Below are positions 40,330-51,474 of a DNA stretch of 64,000 bases, one piece after another. The stretch's first letter is position 1. Each line of letters opens with the position of its first letter. Source of the stretch: Scolanthus callimorphus (lineage: Eukaryota; Cnidaria; Anthozoa; Actiniaria; Edwardsiidae); the NCBI GenBank assembly GCA_033964015.1, contig CM066923.1, positions 25,060,168 to 25,124,167 on the forward strand. The letters run 5' to 3'. A model generated the notes under the pieces. The model ran no database searches and had not been told where the DNA came from. It was given only the letters and a program-made list of their open reading frames with translations. A program made the translations under genes and the position numbers.

Positions 40330-40520
40330 TGGACGGATTCCAGCTTTTAACGCAAGCGCGCACTGCATGTCGGTAGATGTGGAACATTTGTCGAACAAAC
40401 TGTTAAAAAGCGCGCACAGCATTCTGGTAGCTGTGGGACATGACTTGGGCATTTCGAGGAGCCCATAAGTAGCATTTCTGAATAAACAAGATCGCGCGCG
40501 CTTATAGCTGGAATCGTCCA
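40330..40520. mobile_element. MITE family F, copy 2
   Basis: TGGACGGATTCCAGCTTTTA and TATAGCTGGAATCGTCCA ends. Internally it is the reverse orientation of copy 1 (ACATGCAGCGCGC, TTTGTCGAACAAACTGTT). It starts about 105 bp beyond the FMO stop codon and may form part of its 3' UTR. Confidence 0.75.
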
Positions 40521-40625
40521 TTTTTGGCAGAATCAATGTCTGCTTGCATTTCCCCTTCGATTCTGGATTTCTGGAATTTTCAATTGATTCTGAAATATCC
40601 GCCATCTTACCCGATTGCCCATGAA

Positions 40626-42233
40626 TTACCGAAGAGAGTGAACTGGTCTAGGACTGGAAACCCTGTAAGGATTACTGTTAAACGTACCTTCTCCAAAAAG
40701 ACGAAATTGAGATGTCAGAATGGGCCCAAAGAGGACACGAAAGAACAGGGAGGGATCTGTAAGCAGGAGCTTCCAGTAGCACACCTCACAACCAAGAACC
40801 TTAGCCCAGCCAACCATTGTCTCAAGGTAACTGCACAATGAGTAAAGGCGCTTGCAGTCGTACGCGAAATTCTTCTCCTCATACGATCTCTCAGCTGCCA
40901 TCGTCGTCTTCATTTCTGCCTCGCTTGGAAGCTCAACCCTTCCCGCCAATGCAAGGGCAACAAAGCGCGCCGTCATTTCTGAGATGGGAGGAATGGCGCC
41001 AATGTTTGGCCGAGCGAAACCGATGAATGCAATTCGCTTGCCAAATCGAGGATGGATGGTTTTCTTCCACATTTCGTTGCGGAAGTTTAGGTTTTGGAGC
41101 TCAGGTGGTAGGAAGGGGAAACAGCGCTTAAAGCCGGAACAGTATATGATGGCGTCACAGTCATATCTGGAGCCATTCTCCATGATGGCACCGGCTTCAT
41201 CAACTTCTCGAACGGACGTCTCCATGTATTGCCCACCATTTTGTACGACGGCCCAGACCCAGTTGGCTGTCTTGGTCCCAAACTTGGACATCCAGTGATA
41301 GCGTGAGAATTCCAAACTCTTTGAAGCCTTATAAAGTTCCTGATCCTCCTTTATGCTGTAGAATCTCTCAAGCCACGTCTTGACTTTCCACCACGTAATA
41401 TCGTCACGGAACAAGGAGCGAGGGAGGCCGTAGTACAAGCGATTAGAGTCTGTATCGGTGGGCATTCCTGCCAGGTATCGAGGTATTACTGCACCGGGCC
41501 CCCTGCGTGTGATGATGCACACATTGGCAGCCTCCTGGGAAACGTCAAAGGCGATATCAGATCCGCTCTCACCAAGACCCATTATCAAAACACGCTTGCC
41601 TGCTAGACTCTTTGGACAGTAATATTCACTAGAGTGTATAATTTCACCTTTGAACTTGGAGTTACACAGCTGCTTGGGGATCTCCGGTTCCTGGTTGACT
41701 CCAGAGCAAACAATGACATGATCGTAGACGAGCGACTTCTTTTGCTCAGTTGCACAAACTGTGACGGTCACTTTCCATTTGCCATCCTCCAGGTCTTCTA
41801 CTTGCTCCACTTTGTGTCCAAAATTGAGATGCTTGTTCAAGTTGAAATGGGCAGCGAATCTTATCATGTAATCTTGATATTCTTTAAAAGACCAGAAACG
41901 ACTTGGCATGTCTTCCGCCTTGCAGGGAAACGACGAAAATACAGTGAAAATATTCGAGGACGTCAGGCGACCATTTTTATATGAAGTGGCAAACACACCT
42001 CCCAGCTCGCTGTCTCTGTCGTAAGCATCAACCTCAAGACCGTTTTCAATGCATTCTTTGACTGCTACAAGGCCAGACGCACCACATCCGATGACACAAA
42101 CCCTCAAAGGACGGCCTGTAAGGCATTTAGGCATAATCTTCAATTTTTCAACTTGGATGCGGACAGAGACAATCCGGCAGATCTGGAGAATTCGACGAGC
42201 AACATACGTAGCGACAAACAGAGCAAGGATCAT
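40626..42233 (-). CDS. FMO: Flavin-containing monooxygenase (FMO family), 535 aa
   Basis: An intact frame with all FMO landmarks: FAD-binding GCGASG at residues 49-54 with an acidic residue at the end of the following strand, FKGEIIHSSEY at 194-204 (the FxGxxxHxxxY/F signature), NADP-binding GLGESG at 219-224, a YCSGF segment at 364-368 in place of the usual ATG(Y/F), and RPNIGAIPPISEMTAR near the C-terminus. FMOs use FAD, NADPH and O2 to oxygenate soft nucleophiles on N or S, usually at the ER membrane. The first FAD motif normally sits within about 15 residues of the start. Met34 (codon at 42134) fits that better than Met1, which adds a hydrophobic stretch (ILALFVATYVARRIL) that could be a signal anchor. 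The frame stays open upstream of Met1, so a further 5' exon is not excluded. There are no frameshifts, unlike the other two genes. Confidence 0.92.
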   Translation of the reverse strand: MILALFVATYVARRILQICRIVSVRIQVEKLKIMPKCLTGRPLRVCVIGCGASGLVAVKECIENGLEVDAYDRDSELGGVFATSYKNGRLTSSNIFTVFSSFPCKAEDMPSRFWSFKEYQDYMIRFAAHFNLNKHLNFGHKVEQVEDLEDGKWKVTVTVCATEQKKSLVYDHVIVCSGVNQEPEIPKQLCNSKFKGEIIHSSEYYCPKSLAGKRVLIMGLGESGSDIAFDVSQEAANVCIITRRGPGAVIPRYLAGMPTDTDSNRLYYGLPRSLFRDDITWWKVKTWLERFYSIKEDQELYKASKSLEFSRYHWMSKFGTKTANWVWAVVQNGGQYMETSVREVDEAGAIMENGSRYDCDAIIYCSGFKRCFPFLPPELQNLNFRNEMWKKTIHPRFGKRIAFIGFARPNIGAIPPISEMTARFVALALAGRVELPSEAEMKTTMAAERSYEEKNFAYDCKRLYSLCSYLETMVGWAKVLGCEVCYWKLLLTDPSLFFRVLFGPILTSQFRLFGEGTFNSNPYRVSSPRPVHSLR

Positions 42234-42979
42234 TAGGTTGACGACAAAAAGACTGCAGTGAGTAACCAGACGGTGATCGTTTTGAATGCACTCTTTGGTT
42301 GCATGATCTTGTTGGCTATTGGGTATTCTTTCATGAAATTTCGTTTGCTTCCAGTTATATTGTTATTACTATGGAGTTGCTTCATCTTGATAAAGATCTA
42401 AGGGACACTTCAAGACAGATTCGACTTCAAGGAGATTCTTTGATCTGCAACCAAGGATAAACGAGTAGCTATAGTGAGAACCTTGTCTACATAATGTAAT
42501 GGTGTATCTCTGAGTCTATGAATGATGTAGTGGTTGTGTTACCATGTTCAAAATGGGAAATGAAGGGGGAAAAGGGATGGGGGGAGGGTCAGCGGAGGTC
42601 AATATTTTACACGCCCCAATATACTAACATCCCGTTACACATTAAGAAATTAAGGTATTATATCAGTCTAGCTCTTAACATAATAGCTGGCAGTTTTGTT
42701 TTGACCCAAGAAAACAGTGAAACTTCCCGCAAAATACACGCATATCAATGAGTCATTGTCGTTTTTCCTAAATGCAGTTGGGAGGACTGGGTCGAGTCGC
42801 GCGCGGGCTAGCTGTGGGCTATCTTTTTTGTGGCTACCAAGAATTTTTGGGATAGCATGTTGCATCGAGAAGTTATGATTGTGTGAATAAACGCCACCAT
42901 TGAAATGGGCCCAAATCACTCTTGTAGGGTCATATTGCAAGCGTCATTTTCCCGCTAATTTGTTAATTTCAAAATTCTA

Positions 42980-43743
42980 ATGCATGTATCAATGTAAAGA
43001 CGGAGGGGGTAGGGGGGGTCGGGCTGAGGTGGGGCATTGACTTTTTTCCAATTTTTTGATCAAATTCCTGTCTCTCGGGTCTGGAAAGCAGTTCAAATGA
43101 CATGAAAATTCCTTACCTGGGGATACATCCTGCTGTACATCTTGTGCGAATTTTCTTGGGATTTGGTAAGCTTTCATGATCGCTAAACACTCGATCGGAC
43201 TTCTAGATCGCTGGCCCATGGGAGAGACGTCCAATCGAACGATCAAGCTTTTAGCCACCAAAGAAAGCCAAAGAAAATTAACACAAGATGTACAGCAATA
43301 ATAAACACAGAGTAAGTATGTTTTATTTCTCGTTTAATAACAAAATATTTCCTACAAATAATGACTACTTCATACAGGTTTTCGCTATCCTGCGAGTTTT
43401 AAACAGAGGATCGATAAAATCATGGCACGAACACGGCTACTTGAAGTACGAAATGGGCTTTAGAATCATTCAAAATGAGTGAAAATACTCTTCAAAGAAC
43501 AGATACATACAATGGCTACAGCGGTATTGAGGTAAAAAGAGAATAAAATTGCGTACGATTACCTGAAATCTTGACTTCACGTCCTTGAACACGAGGGTCC
43601 GCGCGAGATCCGCGCGACAATTCAAATGGCCCCAGTCCCCTGCACAGGCATATTCAAATGTCCGCACTGTAGGGCAAAACTCGTAGTCAAATTCCCCAGA
43701 GTGGGGATAGTGGAGGTGCTCAAATACCCCACCTTAGCCCGAC

Positions 43744-43776
<33 letters not shown>

Positions 43777-43800
43777 TCCGTTTTACATTGATACATGCAT
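42980..43800. mobile_element. Inverted-repeat element with G-rich termini (821 bp)
   Basis: The left ATGCATGTATCAATGTAAAG..ACGGAGGG, G-rich run, TCGGGCTGAGGTGGGG is mirrored by CCCCACCTTAGCCCGACAC, 30 C (43745-43774), then CTCTCCG and TTTACATTGATACATGCAT. No coding sequence inside. Confidence 0.85.
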
Positions 43801-44164
43801 AAAAAGACAGGTTTGTAAGTTGTATGAGCACTGTTTACCTCACAAATTTGGTCGAGATTGAGTTTAAACTGACAAAGTTGTGACATGCAACCTTGTCGTT
43901 TTAGGGGTACTTTTTGCCCAGCGTGGAGTACAGCTACAGCTCGTCAGGCCGGGGAATTACAGAGTTATAGACATACTTTATTGTGACAGTGCACCATGGA
44001 GTGCATGTGCTGCTATTACAATAAAGTGTTTAAAAATGTGTGTATGTATATTTAATTATAGAAAAGAAAGGGTTGACAAGGCAATGCCATTACACATCGT
44101 ATTATTTGAATATCGGTTCTCTGTTCTTGATATTCTCCCAGTCTGTATGCGAAAATGATTTGTT

Positions 44165-44166
<2 letters not shown>

Positions 44167-44199
<33 letters not shown>
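44167..44199. repeat. 33-bp poly-C tract
   Basis: An uninterrupted C run between GTTTG and GCTCC. No matching inverted end was found. Confidence 0.9.
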
Positions 44200-44200
<1 letters not shown>

Positions 44201-44359
44201 CTCCTTCCCTCCCTCTACTGAAAGAGGATGCTACTTTGTCTGTTATAGAAAAACTTTTAGATTTTGTTTTTTCTTTGTTCAAGAAAAATCAGTACGATCG
44301 ATCCAGAAGCATGTGCAAATCCAGATTTATCCAAAGAAACGCACTTATGATTTAAACAG

Positions 44360-44952
44360 TGGAACCCCGATTTTACGATACTCAATTTACTAAAGTAACG
44401 ATACCCCGATTTTACGATGACTTTTCTGGGTCCCGGCTGCAGTTATACTTTAAAATCGCCTTTAAAATCCTTTATCGAGAGTTAGTCAGAGTTCGTTTAC
44501 GATGCAATTTCGTGCCGCGCGTGGGGTATCGTAAGGGAGCATTCATTATTTATTCCAGGGGTGGGCTGGCAAGATTTTTCATACAGCCTCAAAAACCTCT
44601 TGACCCCCTCCCAAGTATCAATAAAAACCTCAAAGCCCCATCAGGCAATTTTTATAATAATGAAAGCCCCCCCCCCCCCCTTAGATCAGGATGAAATGTT
44701 GGGGCATGTAGATACCAAGACCATTTCCTGTACTGCACCGCATGAACAGTTTGTTGTAATTTTACAGGCGTGCATCCTCTTATTAAATTAATGTCACTGC
44801 TTCCAAAAAATGTAGATGACCCCTCACAGAAGTTTTCAAATTTTCTGGTGACCCCCTACTTGAACGTGCCAAATTTAACATGGCCCCCCCTTAATTCTTG
44901 GCCAGCCCACCCCCTGGCATAAATAATGAATGCTCCCTAATATCGGGGTTCC
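44360..44952. mobile_element. Element with GGAACCCCGATTTTACGATA ends, carrying a nested insertion
   Basis: GGAACCCCGATTTTACGATA at the left and TATCGGGGTTCC at the right are inverted. The 403-bp PIF/Harbinger-type element sits just inside the right end. Confidence 0.7.
44535..44937. mobile_element. PIF/Harbinger-type MITE with TAA target-site duplication
   Basis: The ends GGGAGCATTCATTATTTATT and AATAATGAATGCTCCC are inverted over about 40 bp (GGGTGGGCTGGC / GCCAGCCCACCCC). TAA at 44532-44534 and 44938-44940 is the 3-bp duplication typical of PIF/Harbinger. Confidence 0.85.
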
Positions 44953-45390
44953 ATGCCATTCAGTAATGTTCAAATCTGCGTACGTGATTGTCGCACGCAT
45001 CACAGCTTACGGCACGTTATGCCCGGCGCAAACGGCACAACTTTGTTGTGCAACAACGTTCACGATGTTGAACACAACATGTTTCATCCGTTTGCTGCGT
45101 GTGTTGACAGTTGTTGGAACTTGTTGCATGATGTTGGACGATGTTTGAAACCTGTCAAACTTTTGGCGCAACAAGCTTCAAATTAAGAATGGCATTAATA
45201 GGATTTTGTGGCCGCTTAATAGAGGTATTAAATAATAGCATTTGGTGACCATACAGTCCCTTGAGTGACAAATATTTTTGGGACTTTGAAAAGTGGCCGC
45301 TTAATAGGTGTACCACTGTAGTATGATCATTGACATTTACAACAGTCATTTGCAACACAAAATTTGAATACAAGTCATCAAAAAAAAATC

Positions 45391-45530
45391 ATTACTGGAT
45401 GAGGTTGAGCATGACATCGATAATTGTCAAGACCGAGGTTTGTGTTATCTGCCGAAGCGAAGTTGAGGCAGATACACAAACCGAGGACTTGACAATTATC
45501 GATGTCATGCGAAAACCGAATCCAATAATT
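45391..45530. mobile_element. Palindromic MITE with GGATGAGGTTGAGCATGACA ends
   Basis: ATCGATAATTGTCAAGACCG is mirrored by GACTTGACAATTATCGATGT, and TGTGTTATCTGCC by GGCAGATACACA. A fragment of the family is at 62465-62530. Confidence 0.75.
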
Positions 45531-45858
45531 GTTTATTATTCATTGTCTGACACAAATTCAATTTCTTGAGTCGAACACGTCGCAAAGCGAGACCATCGTG
45601 AAAAGAAAAGATTGAAAGATACAAATCGCAAACTTTGCCGTGCATTTGTAATTTCACAAAAAAATACCGCTGAAATATCTTGCAGGATCGGTCCAATAAC
45701 CTGTACAGACAACTGTTTCCACTGAAAATAGCGCGGGCTCGGTCCAATAACCTCTACAGACAACTGTTCCTGCTGAAAATATTGCAGGCGCTTGCAAACT
45801 GCCAGGATTACTGAGTACAATGAAATAAGATATGTATATTCTGGATGAACTGTACAAC

Positions 45859-46248
45859 ATAGAGTCCAGTGTGACGTCACAAATTTTAAAAACTTCGATT
45901 GCAATATTTGTTCCTTGACTTCGAAAGGGCATATCGATTGAAAGATACACACCAAAAATGAGGTGAATCGGTTGAAACGCGACCGAGATATGGCCCGCTG
46001 AATACATAATTTTCTTTAACAAATCACTGTATTTTTGGTTCAGTTCATCAAGTTATGAACTGAGTCCAAAATACAGTGATTTGTTAAAGAAAATTATGTA
46101 TTCAGCGGGCCGTATCTCGGTCGCGTTTCAACCAATTCACCTCATTTTTGTTGTGTAGCTTTCAATCGATATGCCCTTTCGAAATCAAGGAACAAATATT
46201 GCTAAATCGAAAATTTGTTTTTGTGACGTCATCACTTTAGGACTCTAT
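45859..46248. mobile_element. 390-bp near-perfect hairpin element
   Basis: The arms of about 180 bp run from ATAGAGTCC and GGACTCTAT inward. They include GGGCATATCGATTGAAAG, CGCGACCGAGATATGGCCCG and ACAAATCACTGTATTTT in both orientations, with about 20 bp at the centre. Confidence 0.9.
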
Positions 46249-46254
46249 TGTCTA

Positions 46255-47425
46255 AGCTAGACTGAAGCGTGTCAAACAAGGATGTTGACACGTTTCTACT
46301 GTTGACACGTTTCTACTTGAAGCCAACTACATATCTATCATCTATCTATCAACATGTTCCTCGGGCAAGGTCACCGGATTCAACCCTCATTTGGCATTTT
46401 TTTATTGCTGAGCTACTGTTGTCTTATTCTTTAAAAAAACACTCATTCTTATCAAATACGGACTAGGAAGAAGAGATAATACCACTTGATAAGTATTCTA
46501 GAATTTCGAGTATACAGTATGAAAAAGGTAGCTCTACCCCGTTGTATTGTCACTGTATTGTTCACGAGTTGTATTGTTCACGAGTTGCGTCAAAAAGTTG
46601 AACGAATCATGATGAAATTAGAACTAAACACCGACAAAGGGGTCCTCTGGGAATGTTTTTACACCGAGGTAAAACCAAACAGTTGGGCTCTGAAAATTAT
46701 ACAACTAGCGCTTGTGTCGAAATTAGCGTATACGCGAACGTCATAAAACCATAAAAGCAGAACAGGAGCCGTTTTGAATCGCAAATTTAAATATTTTGCT
46801 CTCAGGGTGTTTTGAATTGAATATGTTGTCCACGACATTATTCCCTAACTAAAGCCGTCAAAACATCTGTTGTTGCAATTGTTTGAGATGGAGCCAATTT
46901 GGGGCTAAATTGGACCAAGAGGGCTAAAGTGCATAACTTTGTCTCAACATGTGTTATATAATAGTAGTATGACTGTTTTTTTTTTTTCAAAACAAGTTTC
47001 ACGAAAAAATGCCGCGAACTTCTTGATCCAATAAATATAGGTTACACTCTATTGAGTAGAAACTTACCTGACTAATTCTGATCTTTTATTTAAGGTGGCT
47101 AATTCCTTGGGGCAAATGCTAAAATACTTTTCAAGTATGCATAAGAAGTTGCATCTCTTTGAGGCACTGAAGTATCCGCGCATAGCCAGGCTCTCAGTGT
47201 GTTGCTTTTCAGGAACCCTGTGGCGCGTGATCGGAGTCAGAGGAGCCGCGAGCGGATTTCTCCCAGCCCCCAAGAATTTCGCAACTTCGCAGCCAGCGTT
47301 CTAAGCCCCTCAGAACTCTCACTAGCGTCTGTGTACAGGCTATTTCACTATTCCTAATATCTTCCAATTGATCTTGTACTCATTGTAAGCTTTCTTTAAA
47401 TTCCACACAAAACGTAATGTTCTTT
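46255..47425. other. Intergenic, one dispersed repeat only
   Basis: About 46590-46660 (GAACGAATCATGATGAAA) is the reverse of sequence at 47960-48000 and relates to 48465-48545. No gene recognised. Confidence 0.4.
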
Positions 47426-47428
47426 ATA

Positions 47429-47579
47429 CTGCTTGCAGTCTCTTCTTTGGCGAACGTCCGTAAATCGAGAGAAGGCGCGACGTGAGCTGGAAATACGAGT
47501 GCGCAAACAAACTACAATGTAGGACTAGGACTTTATTCTCGATTACGGACGTTCGCCAAAGAAGGGGCTGCAAGCAGTC
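47429..47579. mobile_element. 151-bp MITE with CTGCTTGCAG ends
   Basis: ACTGCTTGCAGTCTCTTCTT and GGCGAACGTCCGTAAATCGA are mirrored by TCGATTACGGACGTTCGCC and GGGGCTGCAAGCAG. Confidence 0.85.
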
Positions 47580-48049
47580 TAAATGTTCTGTTTGTGTCTA
47601 AATACTGTTTGTGGGTGGCGAACTTTGCCTTGAATTCCGCGTCGGTGAGTGATTATTGTAATTCCATAATTGTAATTTATTGCAACTACAAATACCACGG
47701 ACCGACAGGTAAAAATCACTCTGCAAGATTCTGAAGAGGGGGGAGCACTGACGCCCATATGAAACAAACTTGTAGATCATGACAAGTTTGCCAGCTACTG
47801 CTATTCGAGCACTCTGAGAGAGTCATTGTCACTTAACTACTATTTCTATATCTATCTACATCTTTCTTGAACCGAACTGCTTAACGTGGGGTCCAGTTTT
47901 GGGTTAAGATTAATCCCGGTGTTCGAACCACAAGTGGAACCTTTGTGTTCAGCTGTTTTTTTTTGTGTTTTCATCATGATTCGTTCTACCAAACAAAAGA
48001 AGCTTTGTGACGCAAAGAAGAGTGTATTTTGCAACTTACTTAAGCTCCC

Positions 48050-50300
48050 GAGCTTCGCACAGTCGACCAGGTTCCTGCTTCTTGGTTGGATACCTAAGTA
48101 CGCCGCACAGTTAAGCGGGTAGCTATGAAAGGATTTTCTCTTATGCAATAATCTTTATTCTGTGTTCTGCTGAAACAATGCGATATTAAGGTGTTTTGTG
48201 TGTGAGAAGTCGAGCGAAGCATACAGTATCGGGCCTTGTGCGCTCAAGCCTAACACGCCAAAGCCGAAGGCAGTACGGGCAGCAATCAGAAACTTATCGT
48301 CTGATATCTGTTCTGTGAAAATATACCACGTGATACGTCTCGACCAATGAGCGCGCGTTAAAATTGATCACTGGGATATAACAATGAATATACCCGAGTG
48401 AGCACCACAATCAAGTCTAGTATAATAATTACCAAAAGCAACGGTTCACCTCGATCGATGTAAAAACCATTCCCAGAGGACCCCTTGTGTTCAGTTCTTT
48501 GTGTCATGATTTCGTTCTACTAAACAAATGAAGCTTTGCGCTGCAACTCATGAACAATACACAGGTTCTTACACCGGCGTAGAGCAAAAGAAACCCCTTA
48601 AACTTTTCTAACATAATTCTTTCGGCGACAATACAGACTCTTTATTGTCCATCCCATAGAGTGGGATTTTGCGAACCTGGATTTAACTATTTCACGATAA
48701 CGTTTCTGGGTTCCGGCGAAAAAGAAATATTACAGTAAAATTTATCGGCCTAGATATTCGTTCCAGTATTCCGATTTTACGATGGAAATTTAGGGACCCA
48801 TGCAAGCGTAAATTTTGTAGCCGTTACTGTTGTCGAATGGTTGAAGAGTGTCAGAACGGAACTTAGCAATCGTACGAAAATTTATTTTCCTGTTTCTTCT
48901 AGCTGCAATAAAGTACACTGAAAACAGCCTTTGCTTGGAAAATTTCTTATGAACTGGATAAATTAGACAACATAAAGGCAGCAGTTTAGTCAAACACGGA
49001 AATTTCTTGATGGGTATCTTTTACCTGTCTCCTTCGCGCCTACTTCGCACATAAGGCCTCATCTTCTTGGGTAACAAAGGAAGCCCCCCCCCATCCGGGC
49101 CCCGATCCCGATACAACGATATTTTCAGTCGATACCCCGACTTTACCTGTTTACGAGATATTTTTGCGACTTCGCGGCATATACGGCCGAATTCACACGA
49201 ACCTTGGGCTCAATGTCAACCCGAGCGTTTCGATTGCATTGGTCGGGTCCCATCTTCAACACGGGGGCAGACTTGGGATGCTTGTGAACCTCTTTCAATG
49301 CGATTTTTCCAAAGGGCACTTATATGAGGATTTGTTTGTTCGAGGCAGCGTGGCTTTCAACTGATCAAGGCAATATCAGATGCGCTTTTTGGTTACCAGA
49401 TTCCTAAACAAAGCTAATTTATTTTGTAAAACACTGACAAGGGAGCTCGTTAATCCGTCGAAAATGAAAAGCCCAAACAGAGGAGATTATCGGTATTATC
49501 TGATATTATAGTTTATGCAGTCTAGAGAGTTCTTTTCGCGAAAGTTCGTAGCGGAGCTCCCGCGTGCGCCAAAGGCGCCGCGTAGCGGAGCCCCATAGCT
49601 ACATGCAGGTGAAAAAGAAACAACGGAAAAGTGTACATGCATCGACCAGTTGTGTCATGGACTTCCGTTTTGTTCGTACGTCGACGAGCCCCTTACGAGC
49701 CGAAAATTTAAAAATACCAGGTCGTCAGGAGCCTGTCATGATACGCGCATGCTCCAGGAGCGATCACTGAATTATCAGCAAAACCGAATAAGATCGTCCT
49801 ATCAGATAACTATTTCAGAATATGCTAAAAGCATGATCGAATGGATTGTGAGAAGTAGCGAGAATATATACGATTTGTTTTTCGATGTTTTTAGCCTTCG
49901 CTGGCCATCGTTACGGGACGATACTTCTTTGATTTCAGAGATGCGCAGAAAAGCTGAACAGTGACATGCTCCCTTTAAAACTTGTGTGATATTGCCCCTG
50001 GGAAGACTCAGCCATTATACACTGCAGGCAGACAACTACCGCGTTACACAGTTTCGACTGAAACTCGTGAGTTTCTCAATAGCTTTTTCTAGCGGTGTGG
50101 AACCTGCTAGCCTGGAATTTTGTCAACATTAGCATCAATCATTGATCTTTCTTATGTTCTCGATTGAACAGTTTTGTCGAAAACTGCTGAGTGCAAACTT
50201 CATGTTTGTGCAAAAACTATTACTGATTCACTGTTCTCGATATAAATACCAACGTAGTCCAATCGGCAGCGCGCTAACTCGGTCCAGAGGTTTTATTCTT
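48050..50300. other. Intergenic, nothing recognised
   Basis: Several frames of 60-100 codons occur here (for example about 49650-49964) but none shows a family motif, splice context or codon pattern I trust. Confidence 0.4.
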
Positions 50301-50439
50301 TTCTGTAATTTGTAGCGTGGTGTTTGCATTGTCACGTCTATGGACGGCTATTGTGTTTATCTATTGTGACCGAATAATACCTAGACTTACTGAAAACGGC
50401 TCCCATTTAGCATTCAATTACACACTAATAGCCCAGGTT

Positions 50440-51470
50440 GCTATGACCCACTTTCATTGTCATTTTGTCTGCTCGTCTGTCTGCGCGCACTGTTCTTTGT
50501 TACTTCACACTAATTTTCATTCTGTCTTCGCGCACTGTTCTTTGTTACTTTACCCTAATTTTCATTCTGTCTGTGTGCACTGTTCTTTGTTACCTCACAC
50601 TAATTGCCTTATTGTCTGCGCGCACAGTTCTTTGTTACCTCACACTAATTTTCATTCTGTCTGCGCGCACTGTTCTTTGTTACCTCACACTAATTTTCAT
50701 TCTGTCTGTGCGAACTGTTATTTGTTACCTCACGCTAATTTGCAATCTGTCTTTGCGCACTGTACTTTGTTACCTCCCACTAATTTTCATTCTGTCTGCG
50801 CGCACTGTTCTTTGTTACCTCACACTGATTTTCATTCTGTCTGTGCGCACTGTTCTTTGTTATCTCACAATAATTTTCATTCTGTTTGCGGGCACTGGTT
50901 TTTGTTACCTCACACTGATTGTCATTTTGTCTGCGCGCACTGTTCTTTGCTACCTCACACTGATTGTCATTTTGTCTGCGCGCACTGTTCTTTGTTACCT
51001 CACACTGATTGTCATATTGTTCTGCGCGCACTGTTCTTTGTTACCTCACACTAATTTTCATTCTGTCTGCGCGCTTTGTTCTTTGTTACCTCACTGATTG
51101 TCATATTGTGAATCACACTAGAGCAGATTTCGTATGACTGTGAAAAGCGCCGTGACACGGCGCGGTACTGTCGCGGTGGCGGTACGGAACCTGGTCTGCT
51201 GTAGATACGGAATGAAATCTCGTAGTCGCGGTACGGTCACGGTCGCGGCGTGGCACAACTCTTTCGCGGCACTTTTCACAGTCATACCAAATCTGCTCCA
51301 ATAGCGAAGGTTGTTATGTCGCATTTTCATTGTCATCTTGTCTGCGCGCGCTGTTATTGGTTACTTCACACGATTGTCGATTTGTCTGCGCGCACTGTTC
51401 TTTCTTGCCTTACACGAATAGCCCAGGTTCAAATTGCGCCCCATTGCCCATAAGACAATAACTTCGTATC
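50440..51470 (+). repeat. 45-bp minisatellite, about 15 copies, open in several frames
   Basis: The unit TCTGTCTGCGCGCACTGTTC plus TTTGTTACCTCACACTAATTTTCAT repeats every 45 bp. Since 45 is a multiple of three, open frames run through the array in more than one frame (245 and 210 codons). A MITE at 51118-51303 splits off the last units. Confidence 0.93.
51118..51303. mobile_element. MITE inserted in the 45-bp array
   Basis: CTAGAGCAGATTTCGTATGA and CTGTGAAAAGCGCCG are mirrored by CGGCACTTTTCACAGTCATA and CCAAATCTGCTCCAATAG. The inside is rich in GTCGCGGTACGG. Confidence 0.85.
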
Positions 51471-51474
51471 GAGC

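Noticed and set aside
41087..41298. Plus-strand frames inside 40.8-42.3 kb
   Set aside because: They are antisense shadows of the FMO gene.
49067..49964. Overlapping 66-104 codon frames near 49-50 kb as small genes
   Set aside because: No motif, no splice context and no codon pattern distinguishes them from chance.
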